A DNA stretch of 64,000 nucleotides from Prevotella herbatica (GCF_017347605.1 NZ_AP024484.1:62001-126000), one strand, 5' to 3'; counted from the stretch's first letter, positions 44,536 through 54,275 are shown. A program made the numbers and translations. Notes: generated by a model not told the origin, from the letters alone.

Positions 44536-45939
44536 TTAATAGAACTTGAAATAGTTTCGAGCGTTATTATAAGAAATGTCCTCAACCATGCGAGCCAAAG
44601 TTTCTTTATCATTTGGAAGAAGTCCCTTCTCAACATCGTTTCCAAGCAGATTACATAATAATCTACGGAAATATTCGTGGCGTGGATAGCTCAAGAATGA
44701 GCGGCTATCTGTAAGCATACCTACAAAACGACTAAGCAAGCCCAATACAGAAAGTGCGTTCATCTGCTTTGTCATACCATCAAGCTGATCATTGAACCAC
44801 CAACCTGAACCAAACTGGATCTTACCAGGACATGAACCGTCTTGGAAGTTACCAAGCATTGTTGCGATAACCTCATTTGCACAAGGATTAAGACAATATA
44901 TAATTGTACGTGTAAGCTTGCCATTTAGATTCAACTCATTAAGGAAATGACTCATTGCATGAGCTGTTGTAAATTCACCGATAGAATCAAAACCTGTATC
45001 AGCACCAAGCTTATTATACATAGATGTATTGTTATCACGGATAGCACCATAATGATATTGCTGAGTCCAGTCAGCAGCATAGTCCATCTCTGCACAAATC
45101 TTCAAGAACGCATGCTTGTACTGGCGTATCTCCATAGCGCTAAGTTGCTGGCCACGAAGAGATTTCTCAAATATAGTTTCAATCTGACTGTCTGTGTATG
45201 GTTCATCATAGAATTCCTCAATACCATGATCTGAAAGTTTGCATCCATTCTCAGTAAAGAAGTCATGACGCTTCTGAAGAGCATCGACCATATCAGCAAA
45301 CTTATTAATTGCAACACCGCTAACCTGAGCAAGAGTATTTACGTAATCAGCAAAATCAGGCTTTTCGATATTCATAGCCTTGTCAGGACGCCATGCAGGA
45401 ATCATCTTGATTTCAAACCCGCTCTCACGTGTCTGCTTGTGATAACGCAAGTCATCAACAGGATCATCAGTTGTGCATACACATTCTACATTGTAATGAC
45501 GCATCAAGCCACGAGCACTATACTCTGGCAATTTCAACTTTTCATTGCACTCATCATAAATCTCACGAGCAGTAGCAGGACTTAATATTTTGTCAATACC
45601 AAAAGCTGTCTTGAGTTCAAGATGTGTCCAATGATAAAGAGGATTACGGAATGTATAAGGTACAGTTTCTGCCCATTTTTCAAATTTCTCCCAGTCACTA
45701 GTATCCTCACCAGTGCAGTATTTTTCATCTACACCATTTGTACGCATAGCACGCCATTTGTAATGGTCGCCACCAAGCCAAAGTTCTGTAATACTGCGGA
45801 ATTTGTGATCATTAGCAACCATCTCAGGATTAAGATGACAATGGTAGTCAATAATTGGCATTTTAGCCGCATGATTGTGGAAAAGCTCCTGTGCTGTTTC
45901 TGTCTCCAACAGGAAATTTTCATCCATAAACTGTTTCAT
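44536..45939 (-). CDS. uxaC: Glucuronate (uronate) isomerase
   Basis: Converts D-glucuronate to D-fructuronate and D-galacturonate to D-tagaturonate in hexuronate catabolism. The 467-residue amidohydrolase-fold protein shows the family opening IIDYHCHLNPEMVANDHKF, ITELWLGGDHYKWRAMRTNG, CTTDDPVDDLRYH, RPDKAMNIEKPDF, YAADWTQQYHYGAIRDNN, and SFLSYPRHEYFRRLLCNLLG. Length is normal. It stands alone here with a terminator directly after it; the rest of the uronate pathway is not in the window. A -7 box TATATTTG (45990-45997, minus) lies upstream, divergent from the asparaginase promoter. Confidence 0.97.
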   Translation of the reverse strand: MKQFMDENFLLETETAQELFHNHAAKMPIIDYHCHLNPEMVANDHKFRSITELWLGGDHYKWRAMRTNGVDEKYCTGEDTSDWEKFEKWAETVPYTFRNPLYHWTHLELKTAFGIDKILSPATAREIYDECNEKLKLPEYSARGLMRHYNVECVCTTDDPVDDLRYHKQTRESGFEIKMIPAWRPDKAMNIEKPDFADYVNTLAQVSGVAINKFADMVDALQKRHDFFTENGCKLSDHGIEEFYDEPYTDSQIETIFEKSLRGQQLSAMEIRQYKHAFLKICAEMDYAADWTQQYHYGAIRDNNTSMYNKLGADTGFDSIGEFTTAHAMSHFLNELNLNGKLTRTIIYCLNPCANEVIATMLGNFQDGSCPGKIQFGSGWWFNDQLDGMTKQMNALSVLGLLSRFVGMLTDSRSFLSYPRHEYFRRLLCNLLGNDVEKGLLPNDKETLARMVEDISYNNARNYFKFY

Positions 45940-46006
45940 AATCGATTTTTATATTTGATTTATTTGTTTTCTAGATATTGTTTTCTATGCAAATATAGTG
46001 TATTTT

Positions 46007-46038
46007 TTTGGAACTACGAGAAATTTAAACTATATTTG
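46007..46038 (+). promoter_or_regulatory. Promoter of the asparaginase gene
   Basis: TTTG (46007-46010), 20 bp, TATATTTG (46031-46038), 20 bp before the first ATG. Complete -33/-7 match. Confidence 0.85.
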
Positions 46039-46058
46039 CATTGTTTTTTACGTAAACG

Positions 46059-47123
46059 ATGTCGTACATTATGGATAATAACAATAATAAGAATCATACG
46101 GGAAAAGTTCTCCTCATCTATACAGGTGGCACAATTGGCATGGGAAGAAACACTTTAACAAAAGCATTAGAGCCATTGAATTTCAATCATTTAATAAGCA
46201 ATATGCCAGAGTTTAAATACCTATCTGTCGGCATAGATGTTTATCAGTTTGAAGAGCCAATCGATTCCAGCGACATGAATCCCAGACTATGGGCTCATCT
46301 TGTTAGAACTATCAGTACAAAATATGATGAATACGACGGTTTCGTTATACTTCATGGAACAGATACCATGGCCTACACGGCATCTGCACTTTCATTCATG
46401 TTGGAAAATCTTACCAAGCCTGTAATTCTCACTGGTAGTCAGCTACCAATAGGACAAATGCGGACAGACGGAAAGGAAAACCTCGTGACAAGTATAGAAT
46501 TGGCATCAGCACAAAACAAAGAGGGTAATGCTCTTATTCCTGAAGTTTGCATTTATTTTAGTGGCAGACTACTAAGAGGAAATCGATCTACAAAACAAAA
46601 CGCAGATGGATTTAATGCCTTCGACTCATTTAACTACCCTCACCTATGCGAAGCCGGTGTAAAATTCACATTTGCAAAGCATCACATGCTGAAACCTGAC
46701 TATTCAAAAACAATGATTCCACATTTTGACATGAACCCAAACGTCATGGTTTTTTCATTATTTCCAGGTATTCAGGCTAATATCTTCGGACACGTTCTTG
46801 ATGCCCCTGAATTGAAAGGTGTGGTAATGCGTAGTTTCGGAAGTGGAAATGCGCCACAACAGCCATGGCTTATGCGACTACTAAAGGATGCATCAGAAAG
46901 AGGTGTTACGATTGTAAACATAAGCCAGTGCGGTGCAGGATTTGTGGAAATGAGCAGATACGACAATGGATATCAGTTAAAGGACACTGGAGTAATAAGT
47001 GGACACGACAGTACTGTTGAAGCTGCCGTTACAAAACTTATGTATCTACATGGACAATATGATGATACAGAGCAAATAAGAGAATTGATGTGCAAATCTC
47101 TTGCAGGAGAAATAAGTATCTGA
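46059..47123 (+). CDS. ansA: Type I L-asparaginase (cytoplasmic)
   Basis: Hydrolyses L-asparagine to aspartate and ammonia. The 354-residue protein has the two catalytic threonine motifs: LLIYTGGTIGMG (residues 19-30) and VILHGTDTMAYTASALSF (around 100-117), plus GSQLPIGQMRTDGKEN and the C-terminal domain with RSFGSGNAPQQPW and QCGAGFVEM. No signal peptide, so cytoplasmic type. The start may be MSYIMD (46059) or four codons later (46071). It is convergent with the AraC-type regulator, only 4 bp between stops. Confidence 0.93.
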   Translation: MSYIMDNNNNKNHTGKVLLIYTGGTIGMGRNTLTKALEPLNFNHLISNMPEFKYLSVGIDVYQFEEPIDSSDMNPRLWAHLVRTISTKYDEYDGFVILHGTDTMAYTASALSFMLENLTKPVILTGSQLPIGQMRTDGKENLVTSIELASAQNKEGNALIPEVCIYFSGRLLRGNRSTKQNADGFNAFDSFNYPHLCEAGVKFTFAKHHMLKPDYSKTMIPHFDMNPNVMVFSLFPGIQANIFGHVLDAPELKGVVMRSFGSGNAPQQPWLMRLLKDASERGVTIVNISQCGAGFVEMSRYDNGYQLKDTGVISGHDSTVEAAVTKLMYLHGQYDDTEQIRELMCKSLAGEISI

Positions 47124-47127
47124 TAAA

Positions 47128-48015
47128 TTATACTATCACACGTGTCTTGTGATAGTTTTCACGGAACTCGGAAGGAGAACACTCCTTTTTCTTTTTAAAG
47201 ATACGATTGAAATTGCTCAGATTATTAAAACCACAATTAAAACTTATCTCAGATATACTTCGAGCTGTATCGACAAGCATTCGTGAAGCATATCCCAAAC
47301 GAATATCAATAATATATTCACTAAGATTACGTCCTGTGTGTAGCTTAAAGAACCTACTAAAAGCACTAGGACTCATGCCAGCCATATCAGCAAGTGTGGA
47401 AAGACGAATCTCATCCATATAATTCTTACTGATGTAATTCTTTACCTTTAAAATTCTACGACTATCATCTTCTACAACAATTTTTGCAAAACTTGAAGAT
47501 GCCAAAGTCCTAGCTCCTTCGCATTTTGACAACTCATATAGAACAGTCATAAACTGCATTACTGCATAAAATCCATCCTTAATCTGACTAAGAGTATCAA
47601 GTTGTGTATATACTTTCATGATTGCACTTAAAGGAAAGCAAAGTCCCTTCTTTGCTTCGATCATCATCTTGCGCATGCTCATAAAAGGATTACGACCGAA
47701 GATATTCTCATTGGTCATATTAAAATCGAACTGTATCGTAACCTCACGAATATCATCACTTGTACATTCGTGCTGCTCCCATACATGCTCCAAATCAGGA
47801 CTTGTAATCAAGACTAAATCATAATCACCAATGACCTCAGAAGAGTCGCCAACAATTCTTTTCACACCCTTTGCACGCTCAACAAAATTTAATTCATAAA
47901 CTTCATGACTGTGTATTGGATATGTAAACTCCTTCTTATGTCGATCTGCTATATAAAGCACATCCTTACCCATAAGAGGTGTTATCTCATGAATGACTCT
48001 TCTTTCTTCACTCAT
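47128..48015 (-). CDS. AraC-family transcriptional regulator
   Basis: The 295-residue regulator is given the start MSEERRVIHE at 48015; the frame is open 36 codons upstream but that part overlaps dapA out of frame. An N-terminal cupin-like sensor (EFTYPIHSHEVYELNFV, DLVLITSPDLEHVW) is followed by a C-terminal double helix-turn-helix (LSTLADMAGMSPSAFSRFFKLHTGRNLSEYIIDIRL, ISEISFNCGFNNLSNFNRIFKKK, CSPSEFRENY). This layout is typical of carbohydrate-sensing regulators. It lies 19 bp after dapA on the same strand and may be cotranscribed, but its targets are unknown. Confidence 0.93.
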   Translation of the reverse strand: MSEERRVIHEITPLMGKDVLYIADRHKKEFTYPIHSHEVYELNFVERAKGVKRIVGDSSEVIGDYDLVLITSPDLEHVWEQHECTSDDIREVTIQFDFNMTNENIFGRNPFMSMRKMMIEAKKGLCFPLSAIMKVYTQLDTLSQIKDGFYAVMQFMTVLYELSKCEGARTLASSSFAKIVVEDDSRRILKVKNYISKNYMDEIRLSTLADMAGMSPSAFSRFFKLHTGRNLSEYIIDIRLGYASRMLVDTARSISEISFNCGFNNLSNFNRIFKKKKECSPSEFRENYHKTRVIV

Positions 48016-48034
48016 ATATTTGATTTTAGTTATT

Positions 48035-48922
48035 CTAAATACGCAAATCCTTGAGTATTTCAGACATTTTCTGCTTTGTCTTAATTGTAGTTGGAACAAG
48101 TGGCAATCGCAACTCATTCTCAATCATTCCCATATCATTGAGCAAAGCCTTACATCCAGCTGGATTACCGTCTACAAACAGCAGTGAATATAATTCGGTA
48201 AACATGTGATGGATTTTACGTGCTGGTTCGTATTCGCCTTTGAATTCAAGCCTTATCATTCTACTGAATTCCTTAGGAAGAGCATTACCGATAACAGAAA
48301 TAACACCGGCAGCTCCGCTCGCTATCATTGAAAATGTCAAAGCATCATCACCGCTGATAACATCAAAATTATCAGGTTTGTTCTTGATTATTTCATCAAC
48401 CTGTTCTAGACTTCCGCTAGCTTCCTTAACACCAACAACATTAGGGAAATCTTTTGCTATTCTGACAGTGGTTGCAGCAGTCATGTTGACACCTGTTCTA
48501 CCAGGAACGTTATAAAGAACTATCGGCAGAGGACTAACCTCGGCAATAGCTTTAAAATGCTGATACAAACCTTCTTGTGATGGTTTGTTGTAATAAGGGC
48601 AAATGCTCAATATTCCATCAATACCACTCCAGTCTGTTGTTTTTATTTCGTCAACAACAGCAGCAGTATTGTTACCACCACAATATTTAAGAATAGGAAT
48701 ACGGCCGTTTACTATTTGCTTTATGAAAACAGTTATTTCATCTCTTTCAGCTTTAGTAAGGCATGGAGCCTCTCCTGTTGTAGCCAAAATGCATAGAAAA
48801 TCAGCTCCATTATCAAGCTGAAATTCCACAAGACGCTTAAGTGATTTATAATCCACCTCTCCGTCTGTCGTGAAAGGAGTTATCAGGGCTATGCCTAAGC
48901 CCTTAAAGATGTTACGTGCCAT
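48035..48922 (-). CDS. dapA: 4-hydroxy-tetrahydrodipicolinate synthase
   Basis: First step of the diaminopimelate/lysine branch: condenses pyruvate with aspartate semialdehyde. The 295-residue TIM barrel has GLGIALITPFTTDGEVDY, ATTGEAPCLTKAER, LYNVPGRTGVNM (Tyr of the catalytic triad), GVKEASGSLEQV (Schiff-base Lys near 161) and VISGDDALTFSMIASGAAGVISV. All key residues are present. It has its own promoter at 48954-48984. Confidence 0.97.
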   Translation of the reverse strand: MARNIFKGLGIALITPFTTDGEVDYKSLKRLVEFQLDNGADFLCILATTGEAPCLTKAERDEITVFIKQIVNGRIPILKYCGGNNTAAVVDEIKTTDWSGIDGILSICPYYNKPSQEGLYQHFKAIAEVSPLPIVLYNVPGRTGVNMTAATTVRIAKDFPNVVGVKEASGSLEQVDEIIKNKPDNFDVISGDDALTFSMIASGAAGVISVIGNALPKEFSRMIRLEFKGEYEPARKIHHMFTELYSLLFVDGNPAGCKALLNDMGMIENELRLPLVPTTIKTKQKMSEILKDLRI

Positions 48923-48953
48923 ATTACTATTAATTAACTTTCGATCTTGTGCA

Positions 48954-48984
48954 CAAAGTTACATGTTTTACATCAATTTGCAAA
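48954..48984 (-). promoter_or_regulatory. dapA promoter
   Basis: Minus-strand TTTG (48981-48984), 19 bp, TAACTTTG (48954-48961), 31 bp before the dapA ATG. Confidence 0.85.
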
Positions 48985-49032
48985 AGAAATTTATGAAATA
49001 ATTTCAAAAAGGCATTATTTGCAATTTTTATT

Positions 49033-49950
49033 CTACTTTGATCCTATGTATAGGAATATCATACCAAGAAGAACAAGGGCAAGATCGAAAGCTTTAGCCT
49101 TAAGATTCTTTTCATGAAACAAAGCCGCACCAAACAAGAAACTTACGATAACACTACCACGCCGTACCATACTCACGATTGATATCATTGCACCTGGCAT
49201 GCTCAACGCATAGAAATAAACGAAATCAGCCGCACTCAAAAATAATGATATAAATATAACAGACCAATCCCAATGGAATGGGGTTGTTTTCTTATGACTA
49301 GGCCACCAGAGAAAGATTAGCATTGCACCCATCATTGCCATTTGATAAATATTATACCAGCTCTGAACGAGCATACGATCTAAGCCTACTCCACCATCTG
49401 CAGGACTAGCCATAAGATATTTATCATATAGTCCACTCACAGCTCCTAACATAGCCGCTAAGACTAGAAAATAGATCCACTTATCGTGTTTAAAGTCTAT
49501 GCCTTCCTTTTTACCACTTTTACTGAGCATAACAAAAGACATCACTGCCAAAGCTACACCTATCCATTGCCAAAGATTTAACCGTTCTCCAAAAACAAGT
49601 AAAGCACCGACAAGAACCATTACAGGTCGAGTTGCATTGATAGGACCAACGATTGTCAGTGGTAAATGCTTCATCGCAAAATATCCGAATATCCAACTAG
49701 AAAGAACGATACAACTTTTAAGAATTATATACCGATGAACTTCCCAACCACCTTGAGTTACATAAAAAAGACTTCCATCAAGAATGTGTGTTGACGAAGA
49801 AAGGATTATAAACGGAATAAAAATCAGGGACGAAAACAATGTATTCAAAAACAAAACCGGAATAACAGCGTTATCATGAAGTGCTTTCTTCTTAAATGAA
49901 TCGTAAAAACCCAGCAAAGCTGCTGACAAAAATGCTAATATTAACCACAT
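49033..49950 (-). CDS. EamA/DMT-superfamily transporter
   Basis: A 305-residue protein with about 10 hydrophobic helices in two EamA halves (residues 1-140: GFYDSFKKKALHD, GPINATRPVMVLVGALLVFGERLNLWQWIGVALAVMSFVML; residues 150-305 with SIVSMVRRGSVIVSFLFGAALFHEKNLKAKAF). The repeat of the GE-L--WQ--G---- pattern marks the drug/metabolite family. Direction and substrate are unknown. It begins 44 bp after truA and may belong to that transcript. Confidence 0.9.
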   Translation of the reverse strand: MWLILAFLSAALLGFYDSFKKKALHDNAVIPVLFLNTLFSSLIFIPFIILSSSTHILDGSLFYVTQGGWEVHRYIILKSCIVLSSWIFGYFAMKHLPLTIVGPINATRPVMVLVGALLVFGERLNLWQWIGVALAVMSFVMLSKSGKKEGIDFKHDKWIYFLVLAAMLGAVSGLYDKYLMASPADGGVGLDRMLVQSWYNIYQMAMMGAMLIFLWWPSHKKTTPFHWDWSVIFISLFLSAADFVYFYALSMPGAMISIVSMVRRGSVIVSFLFGAALFHEKNLKAKAFDLALVLLGMIFLYIGSK

Positions 49951-49994
49951 GTACTAAAATATAAATTATGTATTATGCACCAAGCATATACCTT

Positions 49995-50729
49995 CTAATA
50001 TTCAATATCCTCTAAAAACAATGCATTACCAGGCATACTCTCACCTGCATCACTTCTATTTCCATTATCAAGAATATCTTTAAACTCGTCAAGCGTAATC
50101 TTATGACGCCCCAGTAATATCAACGTGCCAACGGTCGCTCTGACCATATTTCTTAAAAACCTATTGGCTGTTATCGTAAAATACCAAGAATACTCTGATG
50201 TCTGAACCCACTTGCATTCTTTAACATGACAAATTGTTGTCTTATTATCAGCTCCTGTCTTACAGAAAGCAGCAAAATCCTCATGTTCTACGATTATCTG
50301 GGCAGCAGCATTCATTAAATCAAAATCCAACTCATAATGAGTTTCTAAAGAATAATGGCGCAAGAAAGGATCCTTTCTTACATGCAGATAATAATGATAC
50401 GTACGCCATTTTGCTGAAAAGCGTGCGTGCATTTCATTGTCAACAGGTTCAACTTTATAGACACCGATATCACGAGGAAGAAGACGATTTAACCTAAACG
50501 CCAATTGAGCACCATCGATTACTTTATCATAATCAAAATGAGCAACCATCATTCTTGCATGTACACCAGTATCAGTACGACCAGCACCAACTACCTCTAT
50601 ATTCTGTCTCAATATCTTTGAGAGAGAATCCTGTAACCTTTCCTGAACAGAAATTCCATTAGGCTGAATCTGCCAACCATGGTATCCTGTACCGTCATAG
50701 CTAAAATATATGAAATATCTCTGCATCAA
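49995..50729 (-). CDS. truA: tRNA pseudouridine(38-40) synthase
   Basis: Isomerises uridines 38-40 in tRNA anticodon arms. The 244-residue protein has FSYDGTGYHGWQIQPNG, catalytic Asp in GAGRTDTGVHARM (about residue 51), ARFSAKWRTYHYYLH and NRFLRNMVRATVGTLILLGR. It starts 2 bp after the stop of the preceding gene. Confidence 0.97.
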   Translation of the reverse strand: MMQRYFIYFSYDGTGYHGWQIQPNGISVQERLQDSLSKILRQNIEVVGAGRTDTGVHARMMVAHFDYDKVIDGAQLAFRLNRLLPRDIGVYKVEPVDNEMHARFSAKWRTYHYYLHVRKDPFLRHYSLETHYELDFDLMNAAAQIIVEHEDFAAFCKTGADNKTTICHVKECKWVQTSEYSWYFTITANRFLRNMVRATVGTLILLGRHKITLDEFKDILDNGNRSDAGESMPGNALFLEDIEY

Positions 50730-50731
50730 TA

Positions 50732-51172
50732 TTAATTCTTTGGTGCAAAAGCCTCCTTAAAAGCCTGTCTGTGAAATTTATCCTCAGCCTTTAATATTTC
50801 AAGCACTTTGCCTGCAGGTAATATCTTAAAAAAACTATTATGATATTTCTGCTGTATCTTCTTTATTTCAATATCTATAGAGTCTATTCTGCGAATAGCC
50901 TTCTCTGACATAACATTATCATTAATATCTGTATGACGGAGACGTCGCATTTCATTAAAATACGCTCTTATCTTACTCTGCATCTCCCTGTAAACAGGAA
51001 AAAACCGTTCTGCTTCCTGTGGTGTAAGCCCAGCCTTTGTTGTTATAAATTGTTCCAATGAAGCCTCGAAACGTTCAGGGTCAAACTTGGGGCGAGAATT
51101 TTCAGGAGTATCAGCCATAGCTGGAATAGCCAAAAACATCACTGATAAAAATACCATTACATAATACTTCAT
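50732..51172 (-). CDS. Exported Spy/CpxP-like helical protein
   Basis: A 146-residue periplasmic protein; start MKYYVMVFLSVMFL at 51172 gives a signal peptide ending PAMA. The mature helix-rich part has LTPQEAERFFPVYREMQSKIRAYFNEMRRLR, similar in pattern to LTxxQ-type Spy/CpxP periplasmic chaperone-like proteins of Bacteroidota ECF operons. It follows the sigma and anti-sigma genes and may sense or buffer envelope stress for them. Confidence 0.65.
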   Translation of the reverse strand: MKYYVMVFLSVMFLAIPAMADTPENSRPKFDPERFEASLEQFITTKAGLTPQEAERFFPVYREMQSKIRAYFNEMRRLRHTDINDNVMSEKAIRRIDSIDIEIKKIQQKYHNSFFKILPAGKVLEILKAEDKFHRQAFKEAFAPKN

Positions 51173-51189
51173 AATAAACACCTTTTTAT

Positions 51190-51573
51190 TTACTTATTAT
51201 CCACCAAAGAGGCATAAATATCCTCATTATCCATCATTGTGTAATCAGCCATTTGATCAAAGCTAGCCTTACTTTGGTCTAAATTCTCTTTTTGTGGCAT
51301 AGATGCTCTATCATATGAGTTAATCACATTGAATTTCCCAATATAGGTATAAATACCAATCGTTAATGTTACGGCAATAACTGCAGCGGCAATACCACCA
51401 CGCAAACGCGAACTCCATAGTTTTGGACGCAATTCTACAATTCCGGTTTTATGGGATTTGTCTGGCAACTTAGTCATTAGCTGTCTGGTAAAGTCTTCAA
51501 AATAGCCATCAGGCACTTTAAAAGGTTCAACTTTACCAAATCGCTTTATTAGCTTTTCCTCATCTTTATCCAT
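51190..51573 (-). CDS. Probable anti-sigma factor (single TM)
   Basis: A 127-residue protein with a 55-residue cytoplasmic N-terminus (EEKLIKRFGKVEPFKVPDGYFEDFTRQLMTKL), one TM helix (residues 62-80, GGIAAAVIAVTLTIGIYTYIG) and a 45-residue acidic periplasmic tail. The short size, topology and position 51 bp after the ECF sigma gene point to a membrane anti-sigma factor; the FxVPxGYFExFTxxL pattern is recurrent in such Bacteroidota proteins. Confidence 0.7.
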   Translation of the reverse strand: MDKDEEKLIKRFGKVEPFKVPDGYFEDFTRQLMTKLPDKSHKTGIVELRPKLWSSRLRGGIAAAVIAVTLTIGIYTYIGKFNVINSYDRASMPQKENLDQSKASFDQMADYTMMDNEDIYASLVDNK

Positions 51574-51624
51574 AATTTGCGTTTTTGTTATATTACATGT
51601 TTGACGAATCGTTATACGGAAAGT

Positions 51625-52170
51625 TTAATCGTGAAGTTTAAAAAATTCCGCTATTTTCTTAACCGCCAAATGATAACTAGCTTTCAATGCGCCTTCACTG
51701 GTACCTAGAATTTGACTCATCTCACTATATTTCATTTCATCATAATACCTTAAACAGAACACAGAACGCTGTACATCTGGCAAATGTGATATTGCCTCCT
51801 GTAGATGCGCTTGTATTTTGTCTCCATCAAAATATTCATCAGCAAGCAGCTTTGATGCTAATCCTTCATTCTGATCTGTACTAATATTATTGTTATTCTT
51901 TTGCGAGCGAATGAAATCAAGGCTTTCATTGATAGCTATACGATAAAGCCAAGTATATAGACTTGCCTTATTCTGAAAGTTATCAATCTTATTCCAAGCC
52001 TTTATAAATGTGTTTTGTAGAATATCATTAGCATCATCATGATCTGCAACGATATGCCGAATTTTCCAATAAAGGGGTTGACTGTAGTGTTCTACAATCA
52101 TTGAAAAAGCTTGCCTACAGGTTTGCTCATTCTTCAGTTCCTTTAATATTTCGCTTTCGTTGTATTTCAT
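51625..52170 (-). CDS. ECF-type RNA polymerase sigma factor
   Basis: A 181-residue sigma factor. Region 2: QPLYWKIRHIVADHDDANDILQNTFIKAWNKIDNFQNKASLYTWLYRIAINESLDFIR (residues 30-89). Region 4: LPDVQRSVFCLRYYDEMKYSEMSQILGTSEGALKASYHLAVKKIAEFF (128-178), with the HTH. It is 4 bp downstream of an L,D-transpeptidase gene, so the sigma factor, its probable anti-sigma and a cell-wall enzyme appear to share a transcript. Confidence 0.95.
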   Translation of the reverse strand: MKYNESEILKELKNEQTCRQAFSMIVEHYSQPLYWKIRHIVADHDDANDILQNTFIKAWNKIDNFQNKASLYTWLYRIAINESLDFIRSQKNNNNISTDQNEGLASKLLADEYFDGDKIQAHLQEAISHLPDVQRSVFCLRYYDEMKYSEMSQILGTSEGALKASYHLAVKKIAEFFKLHD

Positions 52171-52174
52171 TTTG

Positions 52175-53764
52175 TTAATGCCCCAGATAATTTTTCAATG
52201 TGGAGAAAATAACTTTATCATAACCATAAACGTCACTGAATGATTTGATATTGCCTTCTATGTCTGGATAAAGAGTAAAATAAGTGATAAACAACGGAAT
52301 TTTAGGAGTCACATTAACCGTACTTATTATGCGAGAATGATTCAAGGTATCTTTCTTTAGTCCAGAGTTATCATTTCTTTTATCTTCAGTTGAAACGATA
52401 CTCTCTCCTCCAATTTGAGCAGTCATCGAATATTTTATCTTACTTGTAATGGCTTCGTTCTTATCATTCAACATAAATACCGCAAGAGAAAAAGGTTTCT
52501 GAACACGTACACAACCATGACTGACGCCACGATCTTCCTGCGAGAAAACTCCATGTTGATCGGTATCATGAATAAACACACTAAAACTATTATTGAATCT
52601 AAAGATTATTCTTCCTAAAGAATTACCAACACCACCTGCCTGTACAACAAGATAATCACTGCTATTCAGCATTTCTTTAGTAACTTTATCAAAACTTATC
52701 TTCTTACCAGTTTTTCGTTCCCTAACAAAGAATCGATGACTTTCAAAATAAGAACGGTTTCCTATGCGATTTATAATACTCTTTTTTATAATGCTGCGCG
52801 GAACTATCCATTGCGGATTAATATCCATACGCATTATTGCACTAGTAAGCAATGGTGTCTTCGTTTCAAAAGAACCACACCCTATTCTCATTTCAAGATA
52901 TTTCTTACCGTCAACAGCCCTCAAGTGAAATGAAGGAATATTAACTAACACATACTTATCATGCAAATCAGGATAGTCTTTTAATCTCCAACGACATCTT
53001 TCCATATTGCATAATATTTTGATTCTCTGAGATTTAGAATGAGTATCCTTCAGCTTTTCATAAAATGTCCAATACAATTTATTCTTTGGCTGAATATCTT
53101 TCAAAAATTCTGCAACACTATCAACCCCAATCTTTCTCATAGCTGTTGCATAAAATACCCTATTAGGTTTTTCCATTGGTATATCAAACAACTTACGATA
53201 TGTAACAACGGTAGAATCTCCATCATACGGATCTAATCTATTCAATTCATATGAGGGATTGAAATATCCAAACCGCTGACCTATAACATAACGTAGATAA
53301 GCCTTTGTTAGATTATACTCCAATCTTGCCATAACCCTATTTATAGAATTATGCGATGTGTCAAAATCAAGTTCGCGAGCTCTTTTTAAATCACGCTCTA
53401 TCTGCCCATATCTGAACTTATTCCTGCTAAATCCCATTTCATTAACCCTGCGGATATAGTTAAGAAGAATATCAGCACGATTATCTACACCACTACGGTC
53501 TATCCACAAGAAGCCACCTTTATTTGAGTAATATCCCTTAAGATGAGTATCAGCAGCCATGGAATCATTGTCTGCATTTATCATCACATCAAGGTATGCT
53601 CTAATCCGATGTGAATTAAGTGCATAAGCTGAAGTGCCCAACTTATCAAAGTCAGACAAAGTCAAATTAATATTTGGATTTGTGGTTTTCTCTCTACATG
53701 AAAACATGCAAAAGATAATAATTACCGAAAGAAAAAGGCACAATTTTATCTTGAATACTCTCAA
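52175..53764 (-). CDS. L,D-transpeptidase (YcbB-like) lipoprotein
   Basis: Peptidoglycan cross-linking enzyme that makes 3-3 links or attaches proteins. The 529-residue precursor has a lipoprotein signal (LSVIIIFCMFSC), a long N-terminal scaffold region (residues 25-260) and a YkuD catalytic domain with FSVFIHDTDQHGVFSQEDRG then VSHGCVRVQKP (catalytic Cys in SHGCVR, about residue 430). It opens the sigma-factor operon, implying regulation by envelope stress. Confidence 0.9.
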   Translation of the reverse strand: MRVFKIKLCLFLSVIIIFCMFSCREKTTNPNINLTLSDFDKLGTSAYALNSHRIRAYLDVMINADNDSMAADTHLKGYYSNKGGFLWIDRSGVDNRADILLNYIRRVNEMGFSRNKFRYGQIERDLKRARELDFDTSHNSINRVMARLEYNLTKAYLRYVIGQRFGYFNPSYELNRLDPYDGDSTVVTYRKLFDIPMEKPNRVFYATAMRKIGVDSVAEFLKDIQPKNKLYWTFYEKLKDTHSKSQRIKILCNMERCRWRLKDYPDLHDKYVLVNIPSFHLRAVDGKKYLEMRIGCGSFETKTPLLTSAIMRMDINPQWIVPRSIIKKSIINRIGNRSYFESHRFFVRERKTGKKISFDKVTKEMLNSSDYLVVQAGGVGNSLGRIIFRFNNSFSVFIHDTDQHGVFSQEDRGVSHGCVRVQKPFSLAVFMLNDKNEAITSKIKYSMTAQIGGESIVSTEDKRNDNSGLKKDTLNHSRIISTVNVTPKIPLFITYFTLYPDIEGNIKSFSDVYGYDKVIFSTLKNYLGH

Positions 53765-53785
53765 AACTCAGTTATTATATAAATA

Positions 53786-54097
53786 TTATTTTACTGAAAT
53801 CTTTTTCACTAACTTCCCCACCTTAACGATATAGCATCCTCGTGGCAAGTCCAGACTAAACCGTTTATCAGTACTATCTATGTTTTCTGTAACCACCAAG
53901 ATTCCAGTAACATTGAATATTTGCAATTTAAGTCCTTCACCACCAGTGACTCGCAAGTTATTCTGCGCAAAATAGATATTTATATCATTAAACTCAGCGA
54001 TCTGCTCTATTTGACTTGTATTACTTGCCAGCAATGGAGTTGACAAAGCACTGAATGCTATTAACAAGATAAATATATAATACCAATGTTTTGCCAT
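53786..54097 (-). CDS. Short exported protein with T9SS type A-like C-terminal sorting tail
   Basis: A 103-residue protein (start MAKHWYYIFILLIAF at 54097; the frame extends 15 codons upstream without merit). After a signal peptide (LLASNTSQ) nearly the whole mature protein resembles a Por-type C-terminal domain: INIYFAQNNLRVTGGEGLKLQIFNVTG, DLPRGCYIVKVGKLVKKISVK. It is therefore a sorting domain with almost no passenger, either a remnant of a larger protein or a small surface protein. Confidence 0.65.
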   Translation of the reverse strand: MAKHWYYIFILLIAFSALSTPLLASNTSQIEQIAEFNDINIYFAQNNLRVTGGEGLKLQIFNVTGILVVTENIDSTDKRFSLDLPRGCYIVKVGKLVKKISVK

Positions 54098-54275
54098 TTT
54101 GTTTTTTGAAATTGATTCCGTATTAAAAAATAATACATGCAATGTCTCTCACGCTTTTTATCACATAATTAAAACATAGTGCATACATTAATATCCAGAC
54201 AAAGGTAATCTTTTTACAGACACAGTACAACAACTCAAATAGGAAAATATTACTATCTTAACAATATTTAGGATA

